Below the pieces are notes generated by a model. It was not told where the DNA came from. It was given only the letters and a program-made list of their open reading frames with translations, and searched no databases. A DNA stretch of 64,000 nt from Spirodela intermedia (taxonomy: Eukaryota; Streptophyta; Magnoliopsida; Alismatales; Araceae), in the NCBI GenBank assembly GCA_902729315.2, contig LR746265.1, positions 6,311,892 through 6,375,891 on the forward strand, written 5' to 3'. Position 1 is the stretch's first letter. Each line of letters starts with the position of its first letter. Of the stretch, positions 60,501 through 64,000 are shown in pieces. The position numbers and the translations under genes are program-made.

Positions 60501-63500
60501 GCATGCCTTTCCATATGGGAGAAAATACCCATTCTATTGGTTTAGCTTATTTAAAGGTTGAAGCCCTTTCAACTGGAAACCAAAAGTTTTGCCTTTTAAA
60601 CATGTGTATGTTCTTCTCATTCCATAAAGCTCAAAGGGCCGCTTAGAGGATAAGCCATCATCTTTTGCAATTGTCTATTTGAAGCATCCAATACCAGATG
60701 ACGCCAGCATATGCCTGTAGAGTGGTGTACCATCTTTTAAATCTCACGTGAGAATGACCAACCTAGGAAAAAAACTCCAAGGCTTCATCTAGCTCGCCGC
60801 AAAAGCCCATAATAAACTGACACTCAGATATAACTTGACATAAACTAGGGCCGCATGTTTTCACAAAAAATATTCAAAGAAAAAAAATTCATACAGTTAA
60901 TACGGAATGCATATTCTAAAAAATAGAGTTAAATTGGAACTAACAATGAGAAAAATACTTTGAACAAATGCTAGCAGCATCAGGATCCAACAAGAAGTAA
61001 AGTAGAAGAAATTTTATTGACAACATTTTTTTCCTGACAACCAGAACTAGTCACAGATTCGTTTGAAGAAAACAAGCGCAATGGAAATTACAGGAAACCG
61101 GTATCGGGAGGATAGCAAGAGACAAAAGGAAATGTCTAAATTCAACACCTAATATGAACTACGTGTATGGGTCTAAACTTCTTTTGGAGATGGTGAAACT
61201 ACATTTCATAAAGAAAATCATAATAAAGTACACACACTTTTGTGCCCCTCCTAAGAGACAAGATAATCCCAAAGTAAACCCCAGGAATAACTACAAAAAA
61301 AGTTCCCCACCAACCCTACTGTGATGAAGGAACATGTCGCCACGTTCAAACTCCAGAAATCATATGACTTGTCATGAAAATGACTACGAATTCTAGTACC
61401 AATTTTTTAATCGTCATAAAGTTCTCAGAATTTGCCCTCTGTTCGCAGCAAATAGCCCAAAGAATAAAAGCTACCTCAATCCTAATGCAATCATGTGTAA
61501 GCAACATCTGCTAGAAGAGCCCATTTTAGGAAAGATGGGACAATAAGAATCCACTTCAACACCAGGGATATTAGCAAATTAAACACCAATCATGCAGCAT
61601 CTACCAAGAAATAACCTTACCGTATCAGGATCCCAAATATTGACAATATGACAATCGGCGCTGATCAATTTTGGCTTTACCGAATTGAGGGTCTGATGCC
61701 ATTTTATGTTCACTATTGCGCTGTCATTCCTATATATTACATATAATCAAAAAACTAAGTAATTCTCTCAAGAGAAATGGAAAACGGATATAAAATGTAA
61801 TTGGGGAACTGTAGAATCCGCAGACAAACTTACTTGTGATCCTTCTCTCTGATAGGATAAGAAGAACGCAAGTCATAGATTAGTACCTGCACTTCACAGA
61901 ACTTGAACAATAAGGACAAAAATATTGCAAGACCGCCCTCAGTTCGAAAAAGGAAATTGATTGATCATCGTCAAAACATTTGCCAATAAGTACCAAAAAA
62001 ACTAAGGAAACTGTAATCGATGACAGCATATTTTTGGTAGGTGTTGTAAATTAATTCAATACAAAAAGGTATGTAATCGATTGTTGTTTTTAAAAAGGAT
62101 GAGATTCAAGCTTTCGAACAAGCTTTAGAATATTTACAAACACCGAAGCATGGAGAAAATAATGCTGACACCTTTCTCCACGTTCCACTCAATGCCCAAG
62201 TGGAAGAACAAACTAGATGACCATGCCACATCTGCCATTAGTAACAGGAAAATAGAGGCAAAATAGGACAAAATAGAGTCAAACAAAAAAAGAATTGAAC
62301 TTTCTCCTTCAAATTCATTGGCGAAAGAGACAAATTGTTATTCATGAAAGAAAGCTTGAAAGATTCTCCCTATTAAGGGTTCGGAAGTTTGAAATAGGGA
62401 TCAGAGTCACTTGGCTGAAATCTGATATTGGCAAATCAATGGTACCGACCACAATCCAAGTCTAAAGCCAACTGAAAAAGAATCTAGACACACTATTAAG
62501 AACAGTTTTACATCTAAAGCTGCTCATCATCTGTGAAAGGCGAACGTGAAACATGCGCAATTGAAGCATTCACAGCTAACAAATTATCAAGGAACAACTC
62601 GACCAGTACCGTGAACAAAAAATATCTGAAATAATACATAGCTTATATATAGTTCTCTAAGGTAATCCAATGGTTGGCTCAACCGATTGAGCAGTGCAAC
62701 TACTCATACAATTTGGCCCAAAGATAGCGAGCTCAACGTTGGTTCACACTAACCGTTGAACTGCATGCCAATTCGTGGTGAGAATAAAGATTGCATTTAC
62801 ACCATTACATAATATTTGTTCTGACACCCATAGGTTTCGTTGTGAAGCTTATTGAGGTCACATTCGTTAGCCAAAGTCTGCGAACATGTGCCTAAAAAAA
62901 TACTCAGATTTGGTCCTCTAAGGAAAATGGCTGCAGTCACAACGGTAAAATGAATAAGAGGAACACCATGATTGACACGCCAATAAAAGCAAACTATAAT
63001 TGAGCCATAAAACAGCCTAGCTGTGAAGAACCTTTGAAAACTACTCATTCCTGTAAAATTTTCAACACCACGGACGTAACTTGGCATTCAACCAAGACAC
63101 ATCATTCCTCAAACTATTTACACTCCACGGAGATGGCATCCATGAGACTTCGAAACAACTTGGTGCCAACATCCTAAGAATAAGTCCATCACTATCTCTA
63201 GTTACCGCATAATAAAGCTCTTCATAGTTTAAAAAATCCAACCAAAGTATTATCTCTCTGTAACAGAAAAAAACCCAGACTGGAATAATACTACAAGTCG
63301 CAATAGTGAGACCTTAATTAGTACGCCTCACTTTTGGCCATCTACCATAAGCCATTCAGTGGAATGTGATAGATAAAAATTTAATACAAAAACAATCAAC
63401 TTAAATAGTCCCATGCTAAATGTTTTCCTAACGTAATTGATGATTGAAACCAACCGAACAAGAAATAAAATAGCTTTTATCAAATAAAATATCCCTGGTG

Positions 63501-64000
63501 TACATATATTAGATTATATGGCCCATATACGTTTATAAAACGCATTTCAATTATTTTTATCTCAATACATTTCTCTAGGCAGAATTCATCGAAATTGAAT
63601 TTAGTTTTTCGAAGACTTCAGGTCATGAGTAAAATTGACCGGTCCACTGCCTGCAATGTCGATCTTTCTTTGACCATCTACACGTGCATACATGTATACA
63701 GTATTAGGAATATATACATATACATTTACAATATTAGCATGTATATAAATGGATTATTAGGGCAGAATGACATCTTGTCTAACCTTTCCAGCGCTGCTCC
63801 CAACAGCCAGGCAAAAGCCACTGTCATCATTAAATTGCAACGCAGTGACCTCCTGAAGAGGTATGAGTCATAATATGTCCACGAAGAAAACTAACTAATT
63901 TAAACAAAGTTGGATTGAAAGACGTTATTATTACCTCAATAGAGCCACCTGCAGACATACAAGCATCAATCCTTCCAACTGAAGATTTCACTCTCAAATC
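54540..64000 (-). CDS. NOL10: Nucleolar protein 10 (NOL10/Enp2 homologue), 3' ten exons, 5' end outside the window
   Basis: The exons are 64000(edge)-63935, 63852-63784, 61886-61834, 61729-61621, 60158-59979, 59841-59686, 56952-56860, 56275-56090, 55290-55058 and 54900-54540. They total 1506 nt and 501 residues, in frame, with all complete junctions GT-AG. The first exons are the end of a WD40 propeller (LIYDLRSSYPIREKDHK, IVNIWDPDT). Then follow FVPALGPAPKWIKDLD and NPFEYEEYIEKKKEEK. The NUC153 block LLKDERFSAMFEDK|DFEVDE spans an intron. The tail has acidic and basic stretches and ends in a glycine-arginine run. Enp2/NOL10 is a component of the early 40S pre-ribosome (SSU processome) in the nucleolus. 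Introns of up to 2.7 kb (56953-59685) contain only short ORFs, plus one 18-bp tandem repeat. Confidence 0.93.
58944..58979. repeat. 18-bp tandem duplication in a NOL10 intron
   Basis: ACATAGGGTGCTGTTAAG occurs twice, head to tail. Confidence 0.9.

Noticed and set aside
1-64000. CRISPR arrays, bacterial operons, tRNA or rRNA genes
   Set aside because: None seen by eye. The DNA is plant nuclear; the repeats present are microsatellites, LTRs and small tandem duplications. A tRNA scan was not possible.

Overview
This window is nuclear DNA from a flowering plant. The genes have many introns and plant-specific families dominate: GRAS, IQD, PMT-type methyltransferase, PP2-type F-box and PUX proteins. 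Several exons are very GC-rich (the PMT, IQD and SCL28-like genes) while introns and spacers are AT-rich, a contrast common in monocots and some early-diverging angiosperms. I cannot name the species. All exon models were built by hand from splice signals, reading-frame continuity and family similarity; no transcript data were available.

Left part (1-22 kb): the last exon of a fructosamine-3-kinase-family gene (+), a complete three-exon F-box/PP2-A gene (-), an A-type cytochrome P450 (+) split by a Ty1-copia retrotransposon of about 5 kb, an intronless SCL28/DLT-type GRAS gene (-), and a five-exon pectin-methyltransferase-like PMT gene (+).

Middle (22-46 kb): a ten-exon UBA/UIM/UBX adaptor gene of the PUX8 type (-), then an eighteen-exon HAP2/GCS1 gamete fusogen gene (-) spread over 15.6 kb with AT-rich introns.

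Right part (46-64 kb): a four-exon IQD calmodulin-binding gene (+), a type 1 lipid-transfer-protein ORF (-), a five-exon RBL2-like rhomboid protease (-), and the 3' ten exons of NOL10/Enp2 (-), which runs off the right edge.

The genes do not form one pathway; this looks like ordinary gene-dense euchromatin. The points most worth a second look are: the P450 disruption, which has an intact 5-bp target duplication and a perfectly restorable 500-codon frame; the structurally mismatched LTRs of that element; two introns (in HAP2 and RBL2) that need GC rather than GT donors; unexplained open segments in one HAP2 intron; and long GA/CT tracts just upstream of several start codons. I found no convincing candidate for a wholly new biological system.
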